A stretch of 64,000 nt of DNA from Straminergon stramineum (Eukaryota > Streptophyta > Bryopsida > Hypnales > Calliergonaceae). The stretch covers positions 45,419,218 through 45,483,217 of the forward strand of contig OY987263.1 in NCBI GenBank assembly GCA_963920665.1, given 5' to 3'. The notes below the pieces were generated by a model. That model was given only the letters and a program-made list of their open reading frames with translations. It did not search any database and was not told where the DNA came from. A program made the position numbers and the translations under genes. Shown here piece after piece: positions 1 through 10,618 of the stretch (position 1 is its first letter; each line of letters opens with the position of its first letter).

Positions 1-579
1 CGACTTCAAAAATTCATAACTAATTCTACAAAGCTCCAAAAAATATGAAACGACTTGGGTTAGATGTCAATTCCTCTTGTCTTTCAAGAAAAATTTACTG
101 AAAAATATTTCAATAAGTTTCACCTCCCCAAAATTCAGTTTCAGCTCTTACATGGGCGCTTTATGAACCTCCTACCTTATATGGGTTAATTTCTTCATAC
201 CCTCAGTGTTAAATTCCAAAAAATCTTCCAAAAATGAACATTTGACTAATTTCCTTGAAACCATTCTGGGATCACTGCTTGGCATTGATACTTGATGCCG
301 CAGAGAGTTTGATGATAACTGATGCGAGTGTTGATGGCTGGTTATTAACTTATCCTCTAAGATACTGTAGTGAGTTTGGACTCTCCAGCCAATCAATGCC
401 CAGTTGAAGCTTATTGGGCTGAATGAAAAAAAAGAACCAGCAACTGAATTCAGCCAACATGTTTGTTCAACTGCAACTGCAACCACGCATAATTTAACTT
501 AAAGGGAGCCGCAGGGGCCAAAGTTCATAAACAGGGACCACTCATCCCATCCGGTACATTATTTTTTTGTACAGTACGG
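1..579. other. AT-rich sequence, no supported gene
   Basis: No recognisable gene. A 104-codon frame on the minus strand (172-486) is open, but its product resembles nothing I know and shows no splice or domain context. It could be a chance frame or an exon of a gene lying to the left. Confidence 0.5.
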
Positions 580-755
580 TGCTGTAGTGGAACATCAAAT
601 AAAGTACCGGTACTCCAAAAGTAGAATACAGGGCTAAATGGGCAAGGAAAGTCATTTTTTACCGGGTCTCTTGTACACCCCAGAATCCACTCACAGATTG
701 CAAAGGAAACGGATCATACCTTGATGCCAATAGAACTTTCCATGAATGAATGAAT
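580..755 (+). repeat. Direct repeat, left copy (partner 2810-2978)
   Basis: This copy and 2810-2978 share, in the same order, the palindrome GTACCGGTAC, a GGCAAGGAAAGTCA stretch, AATCCACTCACAGATT, and TTGATGCCAATAGAACTTTC. They are about 170 bp long and 2.2 kb apart, in the same orientation, with small indels. They could be degenerate termini of one element or a segmental duplication. No coding content. Confidence 0.7.
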
Positions 756-959
756 GAACTCTATGACACTCACTGCCGTGTCTCGCTCTCTTGGACAATA
801 GAAATTTTCGATACTAAAGTAGAATAGAACCTCTCATTACATTAGGGAGGGTCATTTGCATTCAAAATGTTTGTAAGCAGTCAAGGCCTGGACCAACAAT
901 CAATATTATCTTAGAGAGGTTTATTATTTTTGAGAACGTTGCTTTAGAGAGGTTCTATT

Positions 960-1970
960 GTAACACCCTTTTTAGGTAGTGTACATCCTTTGTGAAGGTC
1001 AAATTTGGATTTAACCTCTAACATCCTAGTGTCGTCACAAGAAACAAAATGGATTTTAGGCAAGCCTATATGATCTAAATATTCATTGTGATTTTCTGAA
1101 ACTTTTTGTGAAGATAGAAAAATACATTAGCTTTTTCGGAATATAATATTTCTTTGTGCCCAAGAGAGAAGTTGTGGCACAATAAGGACAAATTTTAGTT
1201 TGATAGTTAGAAAAAAACTAGCCAAAGAAACTTCAATTAATGTTTTTTTTATAGATTGTAATTTTTTCTACGTGGAAAGCTTTGATTCATTCTTTTTGGA
1301 CATTCCTTGATGTGAGAATTATGGACAATCTTGTTTTTAGGCAATTAGAGCATTTTCTGGAAAAAATAACTTGTAGGATTTGTTTCTAAATTTAGTTTTC
1401 ACCATTTTTTTCAAAAAATAGTTTCACAAGGTTAAAATCTCTTGCTAGATTGATCAACCTCACCATTGAGATTAGTGTGTTTCAATTCCATCTTGGAGAT
1501 ATTAGCAATTTCGATTTCTCTTATGAATCTTGAACCAACTTCTACTTAATAACTTTTTAATGAGAAAAAACTAGTTGTTTTAAAAAAATATCCTAAACTC
1601 TCAATTCCATTCTTCAAAACTAAAAATTAAAAACTAAAAAGAATTAGTAAAAAACCAAAAATTTATTCTTAGCTTTATATTCATGTAGATTGTAGGATAT
1701 TTGCTTTTAAAGTTTGCAAAATTTCTTCCTTACATTTTTGAAACAGTCTAGTACAATCTTCTATGGTTAAATATGCTAAAATTTTTTATAAAAATAATGA
1801 AATAATTAAAAATAATAAATTTTTCTCTCTGTGATAGAATTGATAGTTTCAAGTGATTTTTGATGGAAAAAAGACCTTGAGACTTTCAAGGATAAATTAA
1901 ATAAATTTTTGTCAAAAATGCCACTTATCATATTGTGATTGGTTTAGGGTAATGTAGACCTCTTGTTGAA
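960..1970. repeat. Dispersed AT-rich repeat R1, copy 1
   Basis: This stretch is colinear with 49,880-51,010. Shared blocks include AAAATACATTAGCTTT-like, GACAATCTTGTTTTTAGGCA, CTCACCATTG and a final AGTGATTTTTGA block. It carries no open frame. Position 1432-1435 (CAAGGTTAAAATC) is the uninterrupted counterpart of the TTAA at which a MITE sits in the second copy. It is probably a decayed transposon of unknown class. Confidence 0.7.
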
Positions 1971-2016
1971 ATGCAAGTTTGACACTTCCTTGATGAATCT
2001 AATCCTCTAAATACTA

Positions 2017-2590
2017 CTCCCTCCATCCCAAAATGATCTTCTGGTTCTCCCTAATACAAATCCATTTTAAATTATTTACTTTTAGTAACAACATATTGAA
2101 ATCTACTTGTATATTTGATGTAAAAGCTATCTATTAAAAGCAGTGATCTAAAATCAACATGGCTACCTATTGAAAATAGGAAGGTAAACTTTTGAGTTCC
2201 TTCTCAATAGTGGGCAGCCTCCCAAACTTGGACCAATGAAGATAAATCTCTACATTAGACTAGATAATTTTCATTTAAAGTGTAATAACAAGATTAGTAC
2301 TTGATATGGGCCCACTCAAAATTTAGAAGACTATATAAAATCAATGCGATGCACCATGCAATCATCACTCCAAATTAATGGCTACTAATGCTCCCTCAGA
2401 ATGCCCTCAAAATCAAACATTTTAGTATTCCAAACCTACACTTTGAAAATGAATTCAAAACTCAAATTTATAGGATATAAGGAGTGCATTGAACTCTACT
2501 TACAACTCAAAATGGGGCTAAAAATTGTTTTTTTCAACCTTAATCCAAAACATTTTGTCCAACAAGAAGATTATTTTGGGATGGAGGGAG
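2017..2590. mobile_element. Stowaway-type MITE
   Basis: The ends are inverted CTCCCTCCATCCCAAAAT... repeats, with the left and right TIRs almost identical over about 25 bp. TA dinucleotides lie immediately outside each end (2015-2016 and 2591-2592). A CTCCCTCC terminus plus a TA duplication is the classic plant Stowaway (Tc1/mariner) signature. The 574-bp interior is non-coding, so the element would be non-autonomous. The good TIR match suggests a fairly recent insertion. Confidence 0.85.
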
Positions 2591-2809
2591 TACTAAATGT
2601 TAGGTGATTCTCTTTAGCATAAGAAACGAGGACTAACAAAATTTATAGTAAAAAGTTGATTGGATCATTAGGTAGAAGGGAGGCTTTCATTGGTGGTGAT
2701 GCATCATGCATGACGTTGGGATGTGCAAGGTGGTGATTGGATTGACTGAATCTGCAAGAGTGGAGGACATTTGTGGAGGACAATGTTGATACCGCTACTT
2801 TTATGTAAT

Positions 2810-2978
2810 GTGCCACTACAGTAATAAAAGTACCGGTACTACAAAGGAAGAATACGGCTCAATGGCCAAGGAAAGTCAGTTTATACGGTATCACTGGACC
2901 AACTCAGAATCCACTCACAGATTTCTTAAAGGAGATCATATCTTGATGCCAATAGAACTTTCCATGGATGGATGAAGA
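2810..2978 (+). repeat. Direct repeat, right copy (partner 580-755)
   Basis: Same-orientation partner of 580-755, including the GTACCGGTAC palindrome and the TTGATGCCAATAGAACTTTC block. The two copies differ by scattered substitutions and indels, so the duplication is not recent. Confidence 0.7.
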
Positions 2979-3900
2979 AGAACGGTGTGACCATGAGTGA
3001 GGCTCTGTCCACTCCACTCCAACCTTAATCACATTGTGCAATGTGAATGAGGTTATAGAGAGGATTTAGAATCTCAGATTCAAAAATTAGAGAATTGATG
3101 CTAAGGTAGACCGGTCCAATTCTATCTACATCCTAATTCCGTCATCCTATATCTAGTCCCAATTTCATTCATTTATCATCTAAATATGTCCAAAAATAGA
3201 TCAAATTTGTTCCAGATTTTGACAAAAGTAGAGAATTTATGCCAGTAAGTTTATTGTGTTACTCCTTTGTTGGTCACTTTCCAAATGCTAATAGATACAT
3301 GAAATGAGTTTTTTAGGTTGTTTCTAGGACATTTATGACTCTAGTCCATACATGGTTTTGTCATTTCACATCAAACCACTTCAACAATTCATAGAAATTA
3401 TCATTTTGATTAGAAAATTATAATCCCACTTAGGTTTGATTCATAAAACAAGCACACACCTATGAAAAAAAATTCTCTTCTTGGAATTGGCCCCAATATA
3501 GTCAAATTGCAAATTAGGGTAGTAATAGACTTGTCTATCTTGTACGGTTGGACCATCCATTTCCTACTAGGGAACCATACCCAACTTGGAGGGTGCAACT
3601 ATTTCCAAACAAGGCTTGAACAAATTTCCACCTGAAGTTTGAAATGTTTTTTTTTTCCCTCTTTTTCAAGGTTGGTACTAGTAGGTCATGACACATGTCC
3701 CAAAGTACATAGGAAGTAGTGAATAAGAAAGTAGAAAGTAGTGAGTGGGAAAGTTGTTCTTGAATGATCGGAATTGAAAGAGTCCAAATATTGGCAATAG
3801 GTTCGGAGCACTTTTTGACTCCCAGAAATTCATAGTAATTTCAAGTTTGGAACTAAAATTTCGAAAAATTTGCAATCCCCATATTTCCCATCTTTCTGCA
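2979..3900. other. AT-rich intergenic sequence
   Basis: No gene, RNA or clear repeat structure seen. Only short chance frames of about 60 codons occur here. Confidence 0.5.
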
Positions 3901-5072
3901 CAGGAAAAATTTGCATCGCCTCATACTGCTCATGATCTGTCGCAGAATCGCTTAAGTGTCTATTATTAAGTTCATCTCTCTGACTACGCGCCTCAGCACG
4001 GCAGCAGCCACCGCAGAACCCATAAAGGCCAACTTTATGAACTTAAGTTAAACCCCACTCATCAGCCCTGCTGCCCCCCTGCAGGGTCCATTGAATATTA
4101 CCTTACCATATGCACCAATTTAGCCACGTGATCTATCCGCTGCCCTCAGCCGAACGTTCTGCTGCCCCCAGCAATCCACACCAATCGAGTCCAGTCGGGC
4201 AGCACCCCTCAAAGTCGGAGAACCACTTCCCCATTCATTTTGCCCTTTCTTTACTCGCAGCCCGTGCTTCCTGAATTTGCAACCCAACAACTCCAGCAGC
4301 AGCAGCCGCCGCCGAGCTCCTGGCAGACCGATCGTGTCGCTCTAACTGGCTTGTGGACTGGATTGCGACACCTTATAATTTAAGCTTCTGGGGAGACAGA
4401 CAATTGTCACTAGTGACGTGGAAGAGTACCGTGATGTGCAGGTGCAATTCGTGCGCAACAGTAGTGAAGCTCTCATCCTGGATCTGTCCAGCCCATTGAG
4501 AATATAACGAGGCTTGTTTCTATATTCTCTGGCACTGCCAGTAGTTCTTCGTTGTCATTTTCTGTCAAGACAGGCGTAGCCAGCCCATCGTCGTGGTTAT
4601 CGACTCCAGTCGTATGTCTGTTGAACGTCTAGAGTGGTGGAGCTTCTGCAGCGGGTGTACAGTATATGAGCTCATTGCTCCGAGTTTCATTCGGAAGTAG
4701 AGTAGATCTCTACACTCTCTGTACCGTCATTTCCATCGCAAGAAGACACTTGTCTTGTATTGGGTAGACTCATCATGCACTGAAAAACTGCCCTGTAGTC
4801 AGTTGTTGTCTCCAATCGGATCTCTTTTAAATTCTAGAGTGTTGGAGCGTTTGCGACGGGTGTACGGATGTGTATGTATTACTCGGAGCTTCGTATGACA
4901 GAGTAGATCTCTATTCTCTGTGTCCCAATTCCATCACAAGAAACGGCTTTGCTTGAAACTCAGTAAGACTTGTTCACTGAATGCTGATAGTCCTGGCGTG
5001 CTCACGAAAGCCATTGCCATAGGAAGACACACTACTAGAGCTCGCTAGTCCATCGCGTCTGGGTTTCAGGAC
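3900..5072 (+). other. GC-richer island, possible promoter/5' region
   Basis: Base composition shifts from AT-rich to mixed at about 3,900, with CAG/CCG-rich patches near 4,300 and a CCACGTG G-box-like site near 4,124. There is no long frame. The segment precedes the 100-codon ORF at 5,073, and GGGTTTCAG just before that ATG looks like a 3' splice site. The island could therefore hold a promoter, 5' UTR and intron. It could also be a captured gene fragment, so its role is inferred only. Confidence 0.35.
4605..4975 (+). repeat. Imperfect tandem duplication, about 207-bp unit
   Basis: A block starting TCTAGAGTGGTGGAGC near 4,628 recurs as TCTAGAGTGTTGGAGC near 4,835. Both are followed by a CGGGTGTAC segment, a GAGTAGATCTCTA segment and a CATCGCAAGAA / CATCACAAGAA segment. 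Two diverged copies lie head to tail, with no coding potential. Confidence 0.7.
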
Positions 5073-5375
5073 ATGGCGCTCCGTAGCAATCGCGTGTTGA
5101 GGAAATACGCGCCGTTCTACACGCGGGTGCGCGTCACGGAAGGCTCCGACTCGGACAGATCGTCGCTGCGGTCGCCTGCGGTAACGCAAGCTTGCTCCAC
5201 AGCCTCCTTCACGTGGCTGCACCGCGCGTGCTCGTTGAATGGGAGCTCCACCGCCGCTGCTGCGCATGTTCCGCTGTCTGAGAGTCCGAAGCGAGAACTT
5301 AGAATGCGATCTGCCACCAAAGTGGAGCGGCAGTCGAAGAAGCGGAAGAAGCAGTTTCCCAAGCTATGGTGGTGA
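5073..5375 (+). CDS. Unrecognised small ORF, 100 aa (hypothetical)
   Basis: An ATG-initiated frame of 100 codons ends in TGA. The product is basic and Ser/Arg/Ala-rich, begins MALRSNRVLRKYAPF and ends in a Lys/Arg cluster (near residues 84-96) that could act as a nuclear localisation signal. The frame is GC-rich compared with its surroundings, as true exons here are. A possible intron acceptor (GGGTTTCAG) lies 3 bases before the ATG. I recognise no domain, signal peptide or membrane segment. Its 3' end runs into a local tandem repeat, so the C-terminus may be recently altered. The overlapping minus-strand frames are equally unrecognised. It may be a real lineage-specific gene, a decayed exon, or chance. 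Confidence 0.3.
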   Translation: MALRSNRVLRKYAPFYTRVRVTEGSDSDRSSLRSPAVTQACSTASFTWLHRACSLNGSSTAAAAHVPLSESPKRELRMRSATKVERQSKKRKKQFPKLWW

Positions 5376-5600
5376 AGAAGCTGGAGCGAAGTATGTGCAG
5401 GTGTAGGGTTTCAAATCACGGGCGGCAGTCGAAGAAGCACTTTCCCACTTTCCCACTTTCCCAAGCTATGGTGGTGAAGAAGCTTAAACTAAGCCTGCAG
5501 GTTTAGGGTTTTAAATCAAGGGCGGCAGATGAAGAAGCAGTTTCCCAAACGATGGTGGTGAAGAAGCCCGGGCTAATGATGTGCACCTTTAGGGTTAGAA
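5326..5600 (+). repeat. Three tandem copies of a ~95-bp unit with TAGGGTTT-like motifs
   Basis: Three head-to-tail copies each contain CGGCAG(T/A)(C/T)GAAGAAGC, a TTTCCCAA(G/A)C block, ATGGTGGTGAAGAAGC, and then a TAGGGTT motif. The second copy has an extra CTTTCCCA expansion. The units overlap the end of the 100-codon ORF. TAGGGTT resembles the plant telomere repeat and telo-box, but the spacing shows this is not telomeric DNA. Confidence 0.75.
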
Positions 5601-6255
5601 ATTACTGCAAATTCGTCGAAGGGATTACATCTCTTGAGCTTCTGGGCTGCATCTTCTTCACGAAACATGATTGCATTTGCAACTGGGTGACGGCAAGGGC
5701 GATGGCGGAGCATGAACTAGCCCTGCAACACAGGCGAGGCCGGTACTAGGGTACTGGAACCCTAATATTTGGGTTAGTATGAGATTTTATACACTTTCAG
5801 TTGCGAGGTGTAGGGGGGAGGAAGCTAGCTGTGGTCAAGATGCTTGACTCTCATCTTGCCTTTGTGAAACTAGCCTTGGCCTTGTGAAGACGGAAGAGAC
5901 GAGTAGTCTATAGTTGCATCATGAACGCATTTTCTGTTATGTGACATTCTTATTTTCGAAATTTTACTTACATCCCATTGTGGGTATGTACACCTTGGAG
6001 AATCGGTGCTTTGTTTCGAACTCTGGGAATGCTGACTTGCAGTTTTAGTTGAAGGCTTCTAATCTCTATTTTGTTTGAGGATGCAGTGTCAATTTTCTTG
6101 CTTTGCCATTTGTTGGCTTGTTACCAAATTGAGTGTAAAGTGATTCATTTTGACCGTAACGGAGAGTCTTCCTACAGATCTCTAGATTGCAGTCTTGAAA
6201 TTACCACCTTCTGCAGGTTTGTTCTGACAACTCCAGATGCAGTTTTGTAACATTA
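5601..6255. other. Sequence between tandem repeat and Stowaway-bounded element
   Basis: Mixed composition falling back to AT-rich. A 65-codon plus-strand frame (5,552-5,749) begins inside the tandem repeat and is unsupported. If the upstream island is transcribed, this could be 3' UTR. No other structure seen. Confidence 0.35.
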
Positions 6256-6464
6256 CTCCCTCCGTCCAAAAATGATCTTCCTGTTCCGTTCAGATCCAGC
6301 TATTATGATTGCGTTATTCCGTTATGATTGCTATCTGGGACTAGCAAAACAACTCCAAGCAAACTCCAAGCAAGGTAGGAAGCATGATGTTGATCATTTT
6401 CCAAAGAGCCAAAAGTATAGAAATATCCTATGTTGGAAGTGCTCCACTCCAAGATTCATTGTCA

Positions 6465-6695
6465 TTAACCCTAAAATGACGGACTGGTGACCATAGAAAA
6501 TTCTCCCTTTCGGAATGGTGTCAAATCATCTACTTTTAAAAAATAAAAAATATTCATTGTAGGTCATATTGATGTTGAAGACCTATCCTTTCGTCACAAA
6601 ATTTTGAGGATGAATAGTCTTAGTGACGTCCTACATGAAGAGATTCTTTGTCATTCATTGGACACAAAACATCTACCTTGATGTGTAAGGGTTCA
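6465..6695 (+). mobile_element. TTAA-bounded MITE family, copy D
   Basis: It begins TTAACCCTAAAATGACGG and ends AAGGGTTCA (a TTAA with one substitution). The interior matches copy A (50,289-50,519) block for block in the same orientation, including TTTTGAGGATGAATAGT and TTGTCATTCATTGGACA. At about 231 bp it is non-coding. The family is described at copy A. Confidence 0.75.
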
Positions 6696-7559
6696 GATTG
6701 GTTCAGTTTATGAGAACCAATATTTACCTACATATCTTTCACTTTGAAAATTCATAGTTAATTCATTCTAAGTAAAAAAAATCACAATTTAAATTGTTAA
6801 AGAACTATTTCTCTCTTCTCTTTCTATCAAAGATTTGTGAAAAATGCAATGTTCTACTAATTTTCCTATAGAGGTTTGTTATCCCTTAGAATGGTTGGTT
6901 TATGAGCCTCCTATCTTAAGGTGGTTGTTCCTCCTCCATCCATGCAATCATAATTTGAAAGACAAATGAAATGATTGAAGGGATCAATCAACTCTAGTTT
7001 TTATATTATGCATTATTTTCTTCGAGTGTTGTTTGAGATGAAGCTTTGGGAGGTGGATCAAAGGTACTATAGTTTGCATTGATTTCATCATTGTGAAAAG
7101 ACATATTATGCATGGAATTTTACTCTATTGATAGTATACAAAGCTCTGTAGATTTCTTTGATTGCTAGAGGTTGGTCGGCGTTCACTTGGTACAGCTCCA
7201 AGTTGCCATGACATTTGAAGAGGGGGACTTCAATGTAGTTTTTGTTGAAAGGTTCAGTTATTTGAATTGCATGGTTGGATCACAATTCATTCTTCTTCAA
7301 TAACAACCATTGGCCATCTCAAAAACTTGAAGTAGTGTGTGGGAGGTGTTTGTTGACCTTATTCGTGTAGCTTAGTTCAAAGCTACCAAACTTTGTACTT
7401 TATACATAATAAAGCATAGATAAAGACTAATAAAGTTGGAATCTTCCTCAAGCATTCTGACAACATTTGGCTCCATTTGGATATTTTTGATGAGAGATCA
7501 CACCTTTAGATAAGCTAGAAATGAACTCTTTCGAAGATGGGAGCTTTCACCTAAGCAAT

Positions 7560-7806
7560 GGTTGCTCCCCCTTTTGTTTTCAGCTAGCCTTTGGACTAGT
7601 TGTGTTGGTAGGTGCTCTAGTTGTGCTTGTTAGTTGTTTACTCGAGGTTTCATGATGAGTGCTTCTAGTTTGGGAGGGATTTGGAAAAATGAAAAAAATT
7701 GAAATCTTAGAAATTTAAAAACTCTCAAGTGGGGACTAGTTCCTTTGGTTTTATGTAATCTTTTCCATTTTCAATGAAAATTGTCCACGTGTTTCAAAAA
7801 AAGAAA
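7560..7806 (+). repeat. Retroelement-like 3' tail (matches 49,706-49,860 inverted)
   Basis: The segment ends TTTTCAATGAAAATTGTCCA followed by CGTGTTTCAAAAAAAG, preceded by TTTTATGTAATCTTTTCC. The same arrangement occurs in reverse complement near 49,710-49,760. A shared non-coding end running into an A-rich tail suggests the 3' end of a non-LTR retroelement. This is inferred, since no coding part is attached. Confidence 0.45.
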
Positions 7807-7958
7807 AAAGGTCTACAGATGGTCTTGGGTCCATACTAACTACCTTCAAAGTAATGACCTTACAATCATGTGCCCATTAGTGCTCCTTGAAAACATTATT
7901 TTCAATCTTACTTGAAAATATTTATCCAACAAGAAGATCATTTTGAAACATAAGGGAG

Positions 7959-9869
7959 TATTAATTTTAATTCAACATTTCGTGAAAGAATTTTTCTCTT
8001 ACACCATGCACATTGGGTGCAAAGATAGTGTGTAGGTGGAAGTCTATCCAAGGTTTTATATAATTATAGATTTTTGAAGCGTAGATGTGTTGGTGGGATG
8101 CTATGTTTAATAGGATATTTTCAACCCTTATTATAACGGTTTGAATATGCATATGACATGCTTCAATCCTATCATGTTGAACATTTATACATGTAGGATT
8201 GATAATTATGAATAGTTGAGCTTTTAAATTGGTTGAATAAACTTAAATATCAATGCATTGATTGTATGTACCAACTTTCTTAGCACTTGGTGGAAAGACG
8301 TTTTTTTAAACAAAATTTTTGGAATGAAATTGCCAACTTTTGATTTGTCTAATGTCCCTACATAAATTACTTTACAATGGATTTTTAGTCTATTTGGATA
8401 ACACTCTACATAGAATATGTTAACCTTGAATGCATTGTACCCATTGATGCTCAACTTTTTGCATGGATCCATCAATACAATGCTATGGAATAGATTTTGC
8501 TTCCACTCTCATATATATCATTTAGCAAGGGCCCTTCATATATTCTTTGGAATCCTCTTTGGGATTTCCTAAGTTTAAATTTCATTAACAAAAGGAATAG
8601 CAAATGTGTATTGCCACTAAAAATTTGGCTTAGTGATGAAGGGAGACAATTTATTAATCCTATATTTTGGTGATGGAATGAATTCCTTTAACATTAATCA
8701 AAGACATCAAGGATCAAATTTTGATTCAGTATTGTTATTTAGAATGATACTTTTAGCACATTCAACAATGATCTATTTCATGAAGTCTCTTTCCATAAAT
8801 TGAATAAGGTAATCACTAATTCTACAATGTCAACATCACTCAACAACATGACTTGTAATACTCTTTCAATGAGATGAATTCACACCTATACACTTAATTT
8901 CATCAAGGTTCCAAGCTAATACATAGAATATCAATTTTGGCAAAAAAATATATTCACAATAATTGGTATTGAAATCATTGGCAATTCAATGGTTCAAAAA
9001 AAGAAAGTTCAAAAAACCTTAAATGACATCCAAGGTCTTGGGAGGGCTACCCAAGCTTGGGTTTTAAAATCGTTCTTAAATGGGCATCGTGTAGCTTGTT
9101 CAAATGATCAATTAATGATGATTCAAAATTCAATGACCAATTCCACACTTCTAAAAGCCATGGGCAACCTCAAAGCCTAACTATTTAAAAAATTTACCAC
9201 TTTCCAATGCAAAAACTAAAAGTTCAATTGTGATTCAAAACCCAAGATTTGGATAGATAGATTCATCTTATAAACAAAGAGAATGACATCAAATAAAGGC
9301 ATACATGTATTTGAGTACAGAAGTAGTTTTCATGAAGATTTTCTGAAAATCCCCAAGGTTGGGTTTATCATTTAAGGGTTAACACATAAACAAAGAATTT
9401 CAAGGGATTATAAGCAATATAAAGAAAGCCCTAGAAAACAATTGAAACTCATTAAAGGTTTGCTCCCCACTTGGCTGTAGATAGAAACCTCAACTTTGTT
9501 TTATGCATGATCATAAATTAAAACGAACTTCCATTTACATTGAGCATAACCCTCTAGGAGATTTTAGTGTGATTAGCAACTTATTAATGGGGCATGCATT
9601 CTCATTCAAGGGTCTTATTGGAAGTTGATGGGACACACATACCCAAGTTGATAAGAACACATTAGAAATTCTCAAATCTACTTTTTTTTTAAGACTTCTG
9701 GCTTTGGAAGTGGTGGGCCTCAAACACTACCTCATTCAATAGTAGTAGTACTGTAGTTAAGATGCCACATCAGGTGCCACCTAGGTTTGTCATTTACCAA
9801 CAGGTGGGAATGTGCTTCCTTTTACTAGTCGTTTACAAAAGACCAGTTGAGAACATACCTTAATTCTTC
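7959..9869. other. AT-rich intergenic sequence
   Basis: No gene or clear element seen. Frames of up to 83 codons are AT-driven and unsupported. The less AT-rich downstream flank of the eIF5B gene begins at about 9,870. Confidence 0.5.
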
Positions 9870-10618
9870 TTACGGCCCTGATCTGAGGTCCAGAGCGCTC
9901 CTAGCTCCCAAGATTATAAAGGAAAGTAAGGAGAATTTAGAACTCTTGAATGTTGGGCAGAGATCACGAGAAACAGAATGTTCGAGGCAAAAGCGGTGAA
10001 CAAGAAAACCTAGGCCTATTTCTCCTGTTTCATGTGCTAAGGTTGAATATTGTTGCGTATTCACTCGAAGAAGAAAATCATGTCACCGTCCATCCTTCTC
10101 CATCCAGGCCCAGCGTATCCCCACCCGTTCGGGAATCGGTCGTGATAAGGGCCACTATAGTCACTTCACCTACCAGCATTATAACTTGTTCGTACAGTAT
10201 CCAAATAATAATAGTGTCTAGAATGGGGACAAGACCCTCAAGACAAATCCTCAACAACCGCAGAAACTATTAACGTTCAAGATGAGCGGATCCTCTTCAC
10301 GTACAACTTTCGGTATTTCTCATGTATCCTTGAGACAAGGTTATTGAGCAACCGGAGCTAACAAAAAACCCAGGGACTCCCGCTTCTCCATCAGGAGTCC
10401 CGCACCTATGCCACGACAGTTCACTTGCTAGGAACTTCCTGTGGGCACTACCTGTGCATTGTACATCTCAGAAGAAAGCACCTTGCGGTGCTGATGCTGC
10501 ACTCTTGAACTAGAGCAAAAGTAATTCTAAGAGGGCAGGCAACTCTCATTTCCAAGCTCAAGAACAAGAAAACCATGTTGTTCCCCACAAAACCCAAGGT
10601 CTCAAGACGATCAACTAC
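9870..10618 (-). other. Probable 3' UTR/downstream flank of eIF5B
   Basis: This sequence lies directly after the eIF5B stop codon (minus strand) and keeps the gene's mixed base composition before changing to AT-rich DNA at about 9,870. No canonical AATAAA is obvious on the minus strand, so the cleavage site is undetermined. Confidence 0.4.

Larger units (their letters stand above)
6256..7958. mobile_element. Stowaway-bounded composite element
   Basis: The left end CTCCCTCCGTCCAAAAATGA and the right end (reverse complement CTCCCTTATGTTTCAAAATG) are flanked by TA (6254-6255 and 7959-7960). Both ends share the AAAATGATCTTC(C/T)TG continuation with the element at 2,017. At 1.7 kb it is much longer than that element because other sequences are nested inside, including a TTAA-bounded MITE (6465-6695) and a retroelement-like 3' tail (about 7,560-7,806). 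An alternative is that the two ends belong to separate truncated copies. Confidence 0.55.

Noticed and set aside
5326..5600. Interstitial telomere
   Set aside because: Only one TAGGGTT per 95-bp unit. A true telomeric tract would have contiguous TTTAGGG repeats.
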